Origin: JAHBNG01 sp039028975
GTDB taxonomy: Bacteria > Chloroflexota > Anaerolineae > Caldilineales > Caldilineaceae
Length of the DNA: 38,525 nucleotides
Reading direction: 5' to 3'
Assembly: GCA_039028975.1 (NCBI GenBank)
Contig: JBCCHB010000153.1
Span: 1 to 38,525 of the forward strand
Every line of letters begins with the position of its first letter. The first letter of the stretch is position 1. The notes beneath the pieces are model-generated. The model made no database searches. It saw only the letters and a program-made list of their open reading frames with translations, and was not told where the DNA came from. Positions 24,656 through 32,818 of this stretch are shown here, piece after piece. A program made the position numbers and the translations under genes.

Positions 24656-25717
24656 TCAACCATATTTATCCCGCAAGCACCTGGCCGCTTCCGCTTCGTT
24701 CTGTAGCTTGATGAAGACCTCATCCAAACTGACGACGGCCGCCGAACCCGGTGCAAAACCGCAATCAGGGTTCAAGGTGATCCGGTCGGCGTCCAGGAAT
24801 TGCAGCGCCGTTTCGACGCGGTTGACAATGGCTTCGACCGAGTCGACTTCTCCGGGTTGGCAACTGACGCAGCCGAGTCCGATTTCAAAGTCGTCTCGCA
24901 GTTGCCGGAAGATGGCCATGTCGCCGGCACCCGGTGTCGTGAACTCCATCGTCAAGTGATGCGCGTTCAGGCGGTTCAGTTGTCGGATGATCGGATCGTA
25001 GCCGCCGCGGAACATTGCCTCGCCACGTGCCCGTGCGCCCGCGCGACGACACAGGTGAACCGCTAGGCGGATGCCGTCGATCCCTTCGACCACTTGGTTG
25101 TTCATATCGACTGCGAAATCGGCGGCCTTGTCGGCATCCTCGTACGTGGCGCGTACGGCATCGTCCACAAACAAGCACAGGTGCGGGTCGTCGATCTGCA
25201 CGATCGATACACCCTCCTCGCGCAGCAGTTCGACTTCACGCCGCAGGATGGGCACGCAGTCTCGGACAAACTCTTCGCGTGTCGGATAGGCACGAGATGA
25301 TTTCTCTGGATCCCACATTCGTTCGCCCAACAGAGCCGGGGCCGGGAGCGTCGCTTTGATCTCCTTTTTCGTGATCTGTTTCAAAAACGAAACCTCCCGG
25401 GCGATAAAGCCCGGATTTTTTGGCGTTAGTCTATCCACCACAATCGTCCACGGTCGTCCATCGGCTGGATTCAGGCTCAGTTCGAAGCCGTGCGCCAATT
25501 CGGCGATGACGCCGATGTACGACTTCCGCCACAATTCGCCGTCGGTGACGACATCCAGGCCAGCACATTCCTGTAGCGCGACAACAAAATTGACGGCAGA
25601 TCGCATCAATCGCTTGTACTCGTCGGACGAATAATCCGAGGCATTGCCGATCAAATGTTTCACAAATCCCGGACGCGGCATCGAACCCACAACCGAGGTA
25701 GGGAATAGTTTGCTCAT
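24656..25717 (-). CDS. cobalamin-independent methionine synthase (MetE C-domain)-like protein
   Basis: A 353-residue stand-alone relative of the MetE catalytic domain, a Zn TIM barrel. Landmarks: LFPTSVVGSMPRP at the N-terminus, DVVTDGEL, VSIVQIDDPHLCLF, the zinc-ligand strand IRLAVHLCRR (His and Cys), MEFTTPGAGD and LNPDCGFAP with the final Cys ligand. Stand-alone members act in methyl transfer, epoxide:CoM transfer or unknown thiol alkylation; full MetE is about 750 residues, so this is not it. Ribosome site AGGAG is nine bases before the ATG. A 77 bp palindromic element lies only 30 bp upstream and must be in its leader or promoter. Confidence 0.85.
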   Translation of the reverse strand: MSKLFPTSVVGSMPRPGFVKHLIGNASDYSSDEYKRLMRSAVNFVVALQECAGLDVVTDGELWRKSYIGVIAELAHGFELSLNPADGRPWTIVVDRLTPKNPGFIAREVSFLKQITKKEIKATLPAPALLGERMWDPEKSSRAYPTREEFVRDCVPILRREVELLREEGVSIVQIDDPHLCLFVDDAVRATYEDADKAADFAVDMNNQVVEGIDGIRLAVHLCRRAGARARGEAMFRGGYDPIIRQLNRLNAHHLTMEFTTPGAGDMAIFRQLRDDFEIGLGCVSCQPGEVDSVEAIVNRVETALQFLDADRITLNPDCGFAPGSAAVVSLDEVFIKLQNEAEAARCLRDKYG

Positions 25718-25746
25718 AGGTAGTCTCTCCTGAATCTGTATAGATG

Positions 25747-25823
25747 GCCAGGAAAAAATTGTCTTCCCTTTTCGGAATTTCCTAGAGTATACGGGGCGAA
25801 AGTCGGAAAAACACTTTTCTGGC
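25747..25823. mobile_element. 77 bp palindromic element, copy A (MITE-like)
   Basis: Begins GCCAGGAAAA and ends ACTTTTCTGGC, near-perfect terminal inverted repeats. It aligns without gaps over its full 77 bp with 26977-27053 at roughly 70 % identity, and both are preceded by TAGATG. It codes for nothing and sits directly upstream of the MetE-like gene. Confidence 0.65.
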
Positions 25824-26057
25824 GAAGTATAGTGGAACCCGAAAGGTAACTAGAAGGCTTGGATGTAAAAAGTCGTTCCATTTGAGTCAACTTTTTGATG
25901 CGCTCTTTATCCGTGTTCCCCCTATCCGTGTGACAAACTGCTTATCGGTCTGAGGTAGCACCTCGCTAGAATTAGAGGAGTGAGCACGCCCTCGTGCGAC
26001 TCAACCGGCACTGCTCCATATTTCTAAACTCTTCTTCGGGTTTACTATACTGACGAC
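25824..26057. other. intergenic, nothing recognised
   Basis: No gene is found. AAAAAGT (25867-25873) and ACTTTTT (25890-25896) form a small stem. The rest shows neither coding rhythm nor promoter boxes. Confidence 0.4.
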
Positions 26058-26810
26058 TCACGGTGCCCATCGCTGCCGCGCATAGTCAAAATCCTGCTGT
26101 GTATCGATCTCGATATAGCCGCCGGGCGTGTCAACGTGCACCATTCGTTCCCCGGCTTCGATCATCTCCTGCAACAGGTGGATCAGGTATGCCGTTTCGA
26201 ACGTTTTTGCCTCGCGGAACGGCTGACCAACGAACTGTTCACGGCAGCGATGGTAATGCTCACGCAGACAAGCGGCACCAGCAGCGGAGAACTTAGCCAC
26301 GCCGATGTATTCGCCATGCGCCTGTTGCTCCTCAATCCCACGGTGGATCCGCGTCACGACACCGTCACGGACGGTGACCTTTTCGGCATCATCGCTTGGG
26401 TGTTCCGTGCGATGTTCGTAACGATCCAGCCAATGCGTGTCGACGACTAGTGAAATGTCTTCGTCATTGGCCAACGCTCGTGCCACGACGTCCGCTGTGA
26501 AGAGCGTGTCAGAATAGCAGCAGATGAATGGTTCATCCATCAAATCCTGGGCGTACATCAACGACTCAAGGATATTGTTGTTTTCCCAATCGGTGTTATG
26601 CCGGAATGTGAAGTTTGGATAGTCTTGGCGGACCTTTTCAATCTGGTAACCGCCGATGAAGCAAATCTGGTTGATGCCGTTGTGGCCAAACGCCTGGAGC
26701 GTCCAGTCCAAGATCCGCTGCCCGGCGACCTCCGCAAAGCATTTGGGCGTGTCGGCCGTCGTAGGCATCAACCGCGATCCGCGCCCAGCGCCGATGATGA
26801 TTGCTCTCAC
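26058..26810 (-). CDS. nucleotidyltransferase (LicC/choline-phosphate cytidylyltransferase-like)
   Basis: A 250-residue NTP transferase of the sugar-phosphate nucleotidylyltransferase fold. The signature IIIGAGRGSRLMPTTADTPK (Gly-rich loop, Arg and the Lys of PKCF) opens the protein; FICCYSDTLF carries the metal Asp; TRIHRGIEE, GEYIGVAKF and TPGGYIEIDTQQDFDYAR complete the fold. The short length and GYIEIDT ending resemble LicC-type cytidylyltransferases more than glucose-1-phosphate enzymes. AGGAG sits seven bases before the GTG start. The gene is flanked on both sides by copies of the 77 bp palindromic element. Its activated product is unknown. Confidence 0.8.
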   Translation of the reverse strand: MRAIIIGAGRGSRLMPTTADTPKCFAEVAGQRILDWTLQAFGHNGINQICFIGGYQIEKVRQDYPNFTFRHNTDWENNNILESLMYAQDLMDEPFICCYSDTLFTADVVARALANDEDISLVVDTHWLDRYEHRTEHPSDDAEKVTVRDGVVTRIHRGIEEQQAHGEYIGVAKFSAAGAACLREHYHRCREQFVGQPFREAKTFETAYLIHLLQEMIEAGERMVHVDTPGGYIEIDTQQDFDYARQRWAP

Positions 26811-26825
26811 AAATTTACTCCTCGC

Positions 26826-27182
26826 TCAAAGCATAGTCGTGGGGATTCGCTCAATCTTTTTAACGCTTGCATACGATGTCTGGTCAAACAGACCGACATT
26901 CTCCCGCACCGCACGGTGCTCGTTACCAGCGTAATCAAACCAATTTTGCCGACCATAGGTGTATTCATAATAGATGGCCAGAAAAGTTCTGTCCTCCCTT
27001 CGCGGAATTCCTCAGAGGAGATTGGACACGAGTCGGGACAAGACTTTTCTGGCTTACACTGGCTCTACACCGGGTGGCGCAAACCAGTTGGCCCGTTCCC
27101 AACCGGCCACCTCGCCAAAGAAAGCGCCCTGCGGAGCCAACCCGTCATGCATTGGCGCATCACGGAATGGCCTAAAACTCAT
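26826..27182 (-). pseudogene. dimethylglycine dehydrogenase-like fragment, interrupted by a palindromic element
   Basis: The minus strand first encodes MSFRPFRDAPMHDG and QGAFFGEVAGWERANWFAPP, then, after an 87 bp interruption, YEYTYGRQNWFDYAGNEHRA and VRENVGLFDQTSYA. Joined, these match the GcvT-side linker of FAD-dependent dimethylglycine/sarcosine dehydrogenases (PPGVEP-YEY-GRQNWF). Only about 80 of roughly 800 residues remain. The ATG at 27182 overlaps the PHP stop codon (TGATG). The reading text after SYA is not family-like, so the 3' end is another junction. Confidence 0.75.
26977..27053. mobile_element. 77 bp palindromic element, copy B, TA-flanked (MITE-like)
   Basis: Perfect 10 bp ends GCCAGAAAAG and CTTTTCTGGC extend to an 18 bp near-perfect stem. 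The inserted unit appears to be 26970-27054, with TA at 26968-26969 and 27055-27056. Removing the insert and one TA restores PPGVEPVYEYTYGRQ in the host fragment, which directly shows insertion with TA duplication, as for IS630/Tc1-mariner-derived MITEs. Confidence 0.75.
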
Positions 27183-28084
27183 CACAGCCAAATCGGGTTC
27201 GACCAAGCCCGCCCCCCGCGAGCATCGCACACCGTAATTCGACAGAAAGAACTGTCCCATGATGCCAGGCTTAAGGTGGCCTCACGGATTCCCTGCCCCG
27301 AAGCATGGGCTGATTTACTGGCTTTGCCCGTAACATAGATGATGCTGGCGGGCGAACAGCGCACGGTGATTGATTCGCCTGGAATGAGTTGGATATCGTG
27401 GATTTGAGGGCCAGTGCTTGAATAGTAGTGGCCCGCTTTTAACGCAGCAAGCAAGGCATCAGGCTCTAACGTCTCGCTTTTCACCTGAACCCAGCCTCGG
27501 GCGAAATCATGGTGATTCGGCTTAAAATGGCAGTCATCCGTCGCGCAAACAAAATAGCGCTCTCCTTTGGATAGAAGAATATCGGCGACGTGCCAGCTGT
27601 CAGCTCGGTCATTGTGGGCATCGCAGATGCCATTGTAAACCTCTATCGCGTGAATTGGCCCTAATGAACGGATATCCGCTTCGGTGAGCGCGTACCAATT
27701 TGGATGGGCGGCTGCGACATAAGCACCAGCCTCCAGAGCACGTGCGGCTATCTGTGGCCCCGTCTCGTCCGGCAGGGGTGGCGCAAAGTCGGGCGGCAGC
27801 CCGACCGCTAGAATGTGCCAAAGTTGGCCCACTTCGGTCAAGCCACTATGTAACTCAGCCCCGATGATGGTGGTGAAATCATCAGTCCGGTAAGGTATCG
27901 TGTCGGTGATGGGAAAATTATTTTGCTCTGTAAAGTGGTCGGTCAGCGCAAAAAAGTCATAGCCCGCCTGACGATATTGCTGGCAAGTCTCCTCGACCGA
28001 TAACTGACCATCCGAATTGGTCGAGTGTGTGTGCAAGTTGCCGCGCCAAAAGCGTCCGGGTTTGTCGAAAGGGAGGTTGTGCAT
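27182..28084 (-). CDS. PHP-domain phosphoesterase-like protein
   Basis: A 300-residue PHP-domain protein. Metal motifs in order: NLHTHSTNSDG, FFALTDHFTEQN, IGAELHSG, AAAHPNWYAL, ATDDCHF with a nearby His. The C-terminal 80 residues (GHYYSSTGPQIHDIQLIPG, then a beta-rich stretch) are the accessory domain often attached to CehA/McbA-type PHP proteins, some of which hydrolyse phosphodiester or amide bonds. No signal peptide. AAGGAG is six bases before the ATG. Upstream lies the TIM-barrel isomerase on the same strand, with 150 bp between; the two may share a catabolic task. Confidence 0.85.
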   Translation of the reverse strand: MHNLPFDKPGRFWRGNLHTHSTNSDGQLSVEETCQQYRQAGYDFFALTDHFTEQNNFPITDTIPYRTDDFTTIIGAELHSGLTEVGQLWHILAVGLPPDFAPPLPDETGPQIAARALEAGAYVAAAHPNWYALTEADIRSLGPIHAIEVYNGICDAHNDRADSWHVADILLSKGERYFVCATDDCHFKPNHHDFARGWVQVKSETLEPDALLAALKAGHYYSSTGPQIHDIQLIPGESITVRCSPASIIYVTGKASKSAHASGQGIREATLSLASWDSSFCRITVCDARGGRAWSNPIWL

Positions 28085-28238
28085 AATAGTCTCCTTGAGA
28101 GGGTCGTATAACGATGGTTGTGTAAAATGCTTCAGACGATGCAGATACCGTCAACCCTATTTCCTTGAGGGCTGTATCAGGGACTTTTTCAAGCGGCGTA
28201 TATTGCGGGTGCGGAAACGTCTTATAAGGGGGACTTGT

Positions 28239-29045
28239 TCAGGCTAGCGAAGCCAGCACCGATCGAACAAAGGCGACCGATTCTTTCAACGCCTGCCGGG
28301 GTTCTCCCTGGATACCACACTCGTAGGCCAAGAACCCGTCATAGCCGATGTCTTGCAGCGCTTGCAGCCCGGCATGCCAGTCGATATCACCCGTGCCGGG
28401 CTGAAGGCGCGTATTGTCAGCCATGTGAACGTGGGCTACATACTTGCCGACTTCGCGCAGCGTGTCGGGTGTACTAGTCTCCTCGATATGCATGTGGAAG
28501 AAGTCGCTGATCAGGGCCACACCCGGCGGCTCGCCGGCGCGCTGAATGATCTCGACGCCATCGGCCTGGCGGCGCAGCAGGTGCTGCTCATAGCGATTGA
28601 GCGGCTCCAGCAGAAGCAACGTTCCTTCACTGTGGGCGTGGGCGGCGATCTCCTTGACAATTTCGACCAGCAGCTTCTTTTCCAGCGATATGGCATCGTC
28701 CAACGGTGAAAGGTCGGGCAGGCGCGGCGGTCCAAAGATGGGCGGCACAATGTGCCCAACGGCGCCAAAATGGCCGCAGAACGTCAGGCTCATCTTGGAC
28801 TCTTGGATCGCCACCAGCCGTTTCGCGGGGTCCGGGTCCAGCCAATCGAAGTGGGGCTGGGTACAGACAGTCGAGATTTTGATATTGCGGCCGGCCAGCG
28901 CGCTTTCATAGGCAGAGATCGCTTCCTCAAGCCCGGTCGTCAGCTTACCAATCTCCAGGCCTTCGACCTGAAGTGATTCGGCGAAGTCCAGCTTCTCGTC
29001 CAGGGTGTCGCCTGGCAACAGGTTTTCCTGCAGAGCAATCTTCAT
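28239..29045 (-). CDS. sugar phosphate isomerase/epimerase (TIM barrel)
   Basis: A 268-residue xylose-isomerase-like TIM barrel. Visible barrel elements: MKIALQENLLPG, VEGLEIGKL, LLLLEPLNRYEQHLL, ISDFFHMHIEE, AHVHMADNTRLQPGTG and FLAYECGIQG. Glu, Asp-x-x-His, His-x-His and the final Glu supply the usual metal site. The frame is open to 29150, but I start at ATG 29045, which begins the first barrel strand; AAGGAG lies 13 bases upstream, a little far. It is unlike the isomerase at 6514 in sequence, so the two are separate paralogues. Substrate unknown. Confidence 0.88.
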   Translation of the reverse strand: MKIALQENLLPGDTLDEKLDFAESLQVEGLEIGKLTTGLEEAISAYESALAGRNIKISTVCTQPHFDWLDPDPAKRLVAIQESKMSLTFCGHFGAVGHIVPPIFGPPRLPDLSPLDDAISLEKKLLVEIVKEIAAHAHSEGTLLLLEPLNRYEQHLLRRQADGVEIIQRAGEPPGVALISDFFHMHIEETSTPDTLREVGKYVAHVHMADNTRLQPGTGDIDWHAGLQALQDIGYDGFLAYECGIQGEPRQALKESVAFVRSVLASLA

Positions 29046-29366
29046 GAGACGGGTATTTCTCCTTGTAATAAAAAAGCTCTCATCGCTTATGTCTCCTTTT
29101 CTACCGTGGCTGTGGACAACATCAGTCCACTCGCCTTGTTCAGGCTGCACGTCGAATCAAATCGAGCTTTCCACAGGCCCGGCAGGTTCCTACACCGCGC
29201 TTCCGCGACATGTTGGGCTGTCGACTATGTCAGCATCCCTATACCATCAATCATCTGGGTGCTATTCGCCTTCCCATGTATCCCGAAACGAAAAAAACTA
29301 TCCAAAGAAAACGGGCCAGCGAATCACTGACCCAAGGGTACGATGTGGAGGTTTCCAGTTTGGATC
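29046..29366. other. degenerate intergenic stretch
   Basis: No intact gene. On the minus strand short open pieces such as AQHVAEARCRNLPGLWKARF look like decayed coding sequence in shifted frames, but I cannot assign them. The region continues the remnant that starts at 29578. Confidence 0.4.
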
Positions 29367-29578
29367 TATACCCTACACCGCTTCCAAGCTTCTTCCATAG
29401 GCACAGTATCGCTCTTCATCCAGGCCTCATGGGCCAAGGGGTCTTCGCTAATCCAACGTTCATCAACTGGTTCATCGGCCTGTTGGTAACGGGTATCGCC
29501 ATTGCCCAAAGGCATGGATCCACTGGCATTTTCACTGGGGATTGTCTAGGTAACGTTGTAGCGATTTGGATTTGTCAT
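29367..29578 (-). pseudogene. DUF5703-type glycoside-hydrolase-like gene, N-terminal fragment with nonsense codon
   Basis: The ATG at 29578 opens MTNPNRYNVT, then TAG, then TIPSENASGSMPLGNGD. I recognise the family motif YNV-x-W...PS-x-x-x-SGSMPLGNGD of DUF5703 N-terminal domains (putative glycosidases); the stop replaces the expected Trp (TGG to TAG). After GNGD the family normally continues with NVWVE; here the text changes to RYQQADEPVDERWISEDP and ends at 29367, so a second junction follows within 25 codons. More than 600 residues of an intact protein are missing. Confidence 0.5.
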
Positions 29579-29866
29579 TAAAAGATTCGCTTAGCCACTC
29601 ACACAACATCATGTCGCGGGCGACCACTTTGTGAACGCAACATTTTGTCGATAACGAAACAAAGTCTCATGGGTGGGGCCGTCACGCCGTGATTTGTGGC
29701 ACCGTTCCGCTCACGTAGTGGTCGCAAAGCAATATCACCAGCGAGGACGCGAATAAGTAGCTACTCACGCAACAGGATCGACAATTTTTGTCGATCCTGT
29801 CAATGCGTTATGGAATTGGGGCTGAGGAGTCTAGATACTGATCACTGCCTACTCTTTAGACAGCCC
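29579..29866. other. spacer downstream of the binding-protein gene
   Basis: Holds a strong hairpin (listed separately) and microrepeat words (ACTGATCACTGCCTACT at about 29838-29854). No gene is seen. Confidence 0.45.
29772..29800. terminator. strong hairpin, probable terminator of the binding-protein gene
   Basis: ACAGGATCGACA (29772-29783), loop ATTTT, TGTCGATCCTGT (29789-29800): a perfect 12 bp stem 67 bp past the minus-strand stop codon at 29867. No U-tract follows, so termination may be inefficient, or it may protect the 3' end. Confidence 0.55.
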
Positions 29867-31867
29867 CTATTCGCTCATGAAATAGAATTGTTCACCCGCA
29901 AAGTTGGCGGCAATGGCGGTGGTGCCTCCTTCAGGGACATTGCCCAGATTGTCGGCGACCACCAACGCAGCCGTGTCGTTCTGGATCAGGCTGATGACGG
30001 CTAGGTTCTCCCGCTGCCACGCCTGACCCGCTTCTACTAATTCTTTGTACTCTTCGGAACCGGAGACGACGCTCCAGCGCTCGGCGTCGATAGTATATGC
30101 TTCTTTCGCCCACTCCGGTGGTTCTTCCCCTTCCGAGCCACCAGAGTCCCGCCAGGTACCCCAGGCAGGACCGGACCATCTGTCCACGGCAAAGCCGGTC
30201 CAATCATCGTCCCAGCCTGTATCGTGGGTCCACATGACGGTTAGCTTGAGTTCGTTGGCGACGCGGCGCTGTCCCCACAGCGAAGAATCGATGGCTTTGC
30301 TCTGGATATCCAAACCAATCTCCCCCAGATGTTCACCAATCAACTCGGACACCGGAGCAATGTCAGGGCCGTGGGCACCGTGTTCCAGAACAACGCTAAT
30401 CGGCTCCCCGTCCGGACCAATTCGGATACCATCGTCACTGCGCTCGGTCAACCCCATCTCATCCAACAGGGCGTTGGCTCGATCCACATCCCGGGCCGCG
30501 AATTCACCCATGGCGACCTCAGGCAGCTCGGCCAACCCAAAGTAGATGGAGTCGATGATCTCCTGGCGGTCGATGCCCAGGCTCAGGGCCTGTAGGAAGC
30601 GAATGTCGCCGGTCAGCTCTCGCCAGGTTTCGTCCTCAAAGGTGCGGTTGACATGGAACACGACCGGCTCGAAGTGATTCTGGAGAAGAACTGTGCGGAT
30701 GCCGGCTTTCTCTTCGTTCTCTTTGTACAGGGGCACCTTGACCAGGGCGGCACTCTCGCGCATGAAATCCACGTCCCCGGCAAAGGCGGTCAGGTTGACC
30801 ATCTCTACGTCTCCAACCAGGGGTGAAATGATTTTGTCGATGTAGGGTAGCTGCTGGCCTTCGGTGTCCACCTTGAAGTAATAAGGATTGCGATGGAATT
30901 CCAGCAGGCCTGGCTCATCTGACTCCACCACCATCCATGGATTCAGCACCGGGAAGCCAGCACAGCGCGGTCTTGTGTTATCCCAGTTCAGGCACTGCAT
31001 GCTGGTAAAGACCCGCCACCATTCGTCGGTTAGATCCTGTTCTTCTAACAGCGGCTTCAGTTCTTCCAGGGACGTATAGTCTCCGTGAAACTGCTTTAGA
31101 TAGTGGGCCGGCCGTAACAGCTCCGTATAGCCTACCCATTTTTCAATAGTCAGCACCCGCAGCAGGCCGCCATACGGCTCGGTGAAGGTAGTCTTAAAGG
31201 TAAAGTCGTCGATGACTTCTAGCGTCATCGGCTCACCATTTGGACTGTGGCCGGTACGGAAGCGCTCAGGGAAGCTGGGCGTGATCTGTTCGTTGAGAAG
31301 AACATCTTCATAGGTGAAACGCACATCCTCAGTAGTGACGGGCACGCCATCCGACCACTTCAGGCCTTCGCGCATATGAAAGACAAATTCAGTGCTGTCC
31401 GCGCTGACTTCAAAGTCTTTGATGATATTACCCTGGATGCCCTGGACACTGGTGCCAGGTGCGATCAACAGAGGTTCATTGGTGATGACGAAGATATCGG
31501 GATTCCATCCGGGACGAAAATGAGCCATGCGCAGGGTGCCGCCATATTCGCCGGGCTGCCAGTCCGGTAGGGCTTCCTCGGTCAGCAAAACGCCGGGACC
31601 CACCACGAAGGGTTCTGTGGGCAGGCGTTCAGCCTGGGGGGGCAGTTCACCGGCTTCCACCATGGCGGTCAACATGGGCGCTTCCTGGAAGGCTGACGGC
31701 TCGGCAGCGGATTCGTCTGCTTCCGACTGCGATTCTTCGGCGGCTCCATCGGCTTCAGGTTGTGCTTCTGCGGGGGCTGCTTCTTGGCCACCCGAGACAC
31801 AAGCGCTCAGCGTAAAAGCCAAAATCAAGATAAGCAAATAGGTGATTCGTTTAGACATTTTGGGCAT
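29867..31867 (-). CDS. ABC transporter substrate-binding lipoprotein (SBP family 5, peptide type)
   Basis: A 666-residue family 5 (OppA/DppA-like) binding protein. The signal peptide LLILILAFTLSAC has a lipobox ending in Cys, followed by an acidic Ala/Glu-rich linker. Family text: YGGTLRMAHFRPGWNPD, MREGLKWSDGVPVTTEDVRFTYEDVL, DFTFKTTFTEPYGG, VFHVNRTFEDETWRELTGD, RFLQALSLGIDRQEIIDSIYFG. The family binds oligopeptides, but Chloroflexota members often bind oligosaccharides. AAAGGAG lies three bases before ATG 31867 and twelve before ATG 31858, so the start is uncertain by three codons. No permease or ATPase genes follow; the genes downstream on its strand are the remnants and TIM barrel. It is an orphan or its operon partners are lost. 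Confidence 0.9.
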   Translation of the reverse strand: MPKMSKRITYLLILILAFTLSACVSGGQEAAPAEAQPEADGAAEESQSEADESAAEPSAFQEAPMLTAMVEAGELPPQAERLPTEPFVVGPGVLLTEEALPDWQPGEYGGTLRMAHFRPGWNPDIFVITNEPLLIAPGTSVQGIQGNIIKDFEVSADSTEFVFHMREGLKWSDGVPVTTEDVRFTYEDVLLNEQITPSFPERFRTGHSPNGEPMTLEVIDDFTFKTTFTEPYGGLLRVLTIEKWVGYTELLRPAHYLKQFHGDYTSLEELKPLLEEQDLTDEWWRVFTSMQCLNWDNTRPRCAGFPVLNPWMVVESDEPGLLEFHRNPYYFKVDTEGQQLPYIDKIISPLVGDVEMVNLTAFAGDVDFMRESAALVKVPLYKENEEKAGIRTVLLQNHFEPVVFHVNRTFEDETWRELTGDIRFLQALSLGIDRQEIIDSIYFGLAELPEVAMGEFAARDVDRANALLDEMGLTERSDDGIRIGPDGEPISVVLEHGAHGPDIAPVSELIGEHLGEIGLDIQSKAIDSSLWGQRRVANELKLTVMWTHDTGWDDDWTGFAVDRWSGPAWGTWRDSGGSEGEEPPEWAKEAYTIDAERWSVVSGSEEYKELVEAGQAWQRENLAVISLIQNDTAALVVADNLGNVPEGGTTAIAANFAGEQFYFMSE

Positions 31868-32145
31868 TCTCTCCTTTGGTTGCTATAGGTTATCGGTGCG
31901 GATCTCCTTGTGGCTTGTGAGCAGCGACCCAGCGTTTTGGAAGACGCGTTTTGGAAGAAAAGACTGAACACCGACGTACTGATCACCGATTACCAATTTC
32001 GCATATTGATTTTGTAAGTATATTGAGTGAAATAGGTTGGGGGATTCGATAATCTACCTTCTATGTATCCATTGATGATGGTAGATCGATTCGTAGTACG
32101 TGTCAAACTACGTGCGCCGTAAATGGCTAACTTAATTCCACCGGC
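31868..32145. other. leader of the binding-protein gene
   Basis: Contains microrepeat words at 31960-31995 (ACTGAACACCGACGTACTGATCACCGATTACC read as two blocks) and two inverted repeats: ATCTACC with GGTAGAT (about 32052 and 32085), and CGTAGT with ACTACG (about 32094-32114). No gene is seen. Confidence 0.4.
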
Positions 32146-32784
32146 TTAAGCTGTACCGCCGGAAATCATCTCAACAGTGTGATTATCAATCCAATCCCAG
32201 TCCAATTCCACGCCCAACCCAGGTTTGTTGGGAGGTGCAGATAACCATCCGCGTCCATATCGAGGGGGGCATGCTTTAGCCCGAAGCGGAACATGGGATC
32301 ATGAAGCTCCAAAAATTCGCAGTTGTTGACCGAGCAGGCCACATGTAAATTGGCAATGTCCCACAAAGGCGAGTACAGGGCGTGGATTTCAAGATTGAAA
32401 CCGAACAGCTCACACAGGGCCGAGGCTTTGCGCAGACCGGTGATGCCAGCCTTGATAAATACATCGCCGAGGGCCAGGTCAACGGCGTGCTGGCTGATAT
32501 AGTGGGGCAGTTCACGCAGCCCGATTGTTTCGGTGGCCAAAATGGGCACCGACAGCTCCAGGGCCAGCCGGTTTAGCGTGTCGACATGCCGATCGGGGAT
32601 CGGCTCCTCAAACCAATGAAAGTTGAGTTCATCCAGCGCCCGCCCAACTTGCAAGGCCTGAGTGAAGGTATAGCCGCTCACGCAGTCCAGCATCAGCGGA
32701 AAGTCTGGGCCGACCGCTTCGCGTGCGGCCTGCAGGCGGGGAATGTCGCGCGCCGGGCCATCAAAAAAGGTGAGCTTGTAGCCA
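32146..32784 (-). pseudogene. enolase-superfamily dehydratase, 5'-truncated and frameshifted
   Basis: The minus strand encodes the C-terminal barrel of a mandelate-racemase-group enzyme: LMLDCVSGYTFTQAL (first metal Asp), HWFEEPIPD (Glu), LATETIG (Glu), the Lys-containing FIKAGITGLRKAS, and HALYSPLWDIANLH with the general-base His. Homology begins abruptly at about 32784, right after a TAA, so about 140 N-terminal residues and the start are gone. Near 32220 one C is missing: HLPTN then shifts frame, whereas the neighbouring frame continues properly as PGLGVELDWDWIDNHTVEM to a TAA at 32148-32146. Catalytic residues are otherwise intact. Confidence 0.8.
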
Positions 32785-32818
32785 TGTTATACACTGCCGG
32801 GCAATTAAGTCAAATATT

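Noticed and set aside
25015..25359. Several plus-strand frames of 70-114 codons opposite the MetE-like gene.
   Set aside because: Arg/Pro-rich antisense shadows of a GC-rich gene with conserved zinc-ligand motifs on the minus strand.
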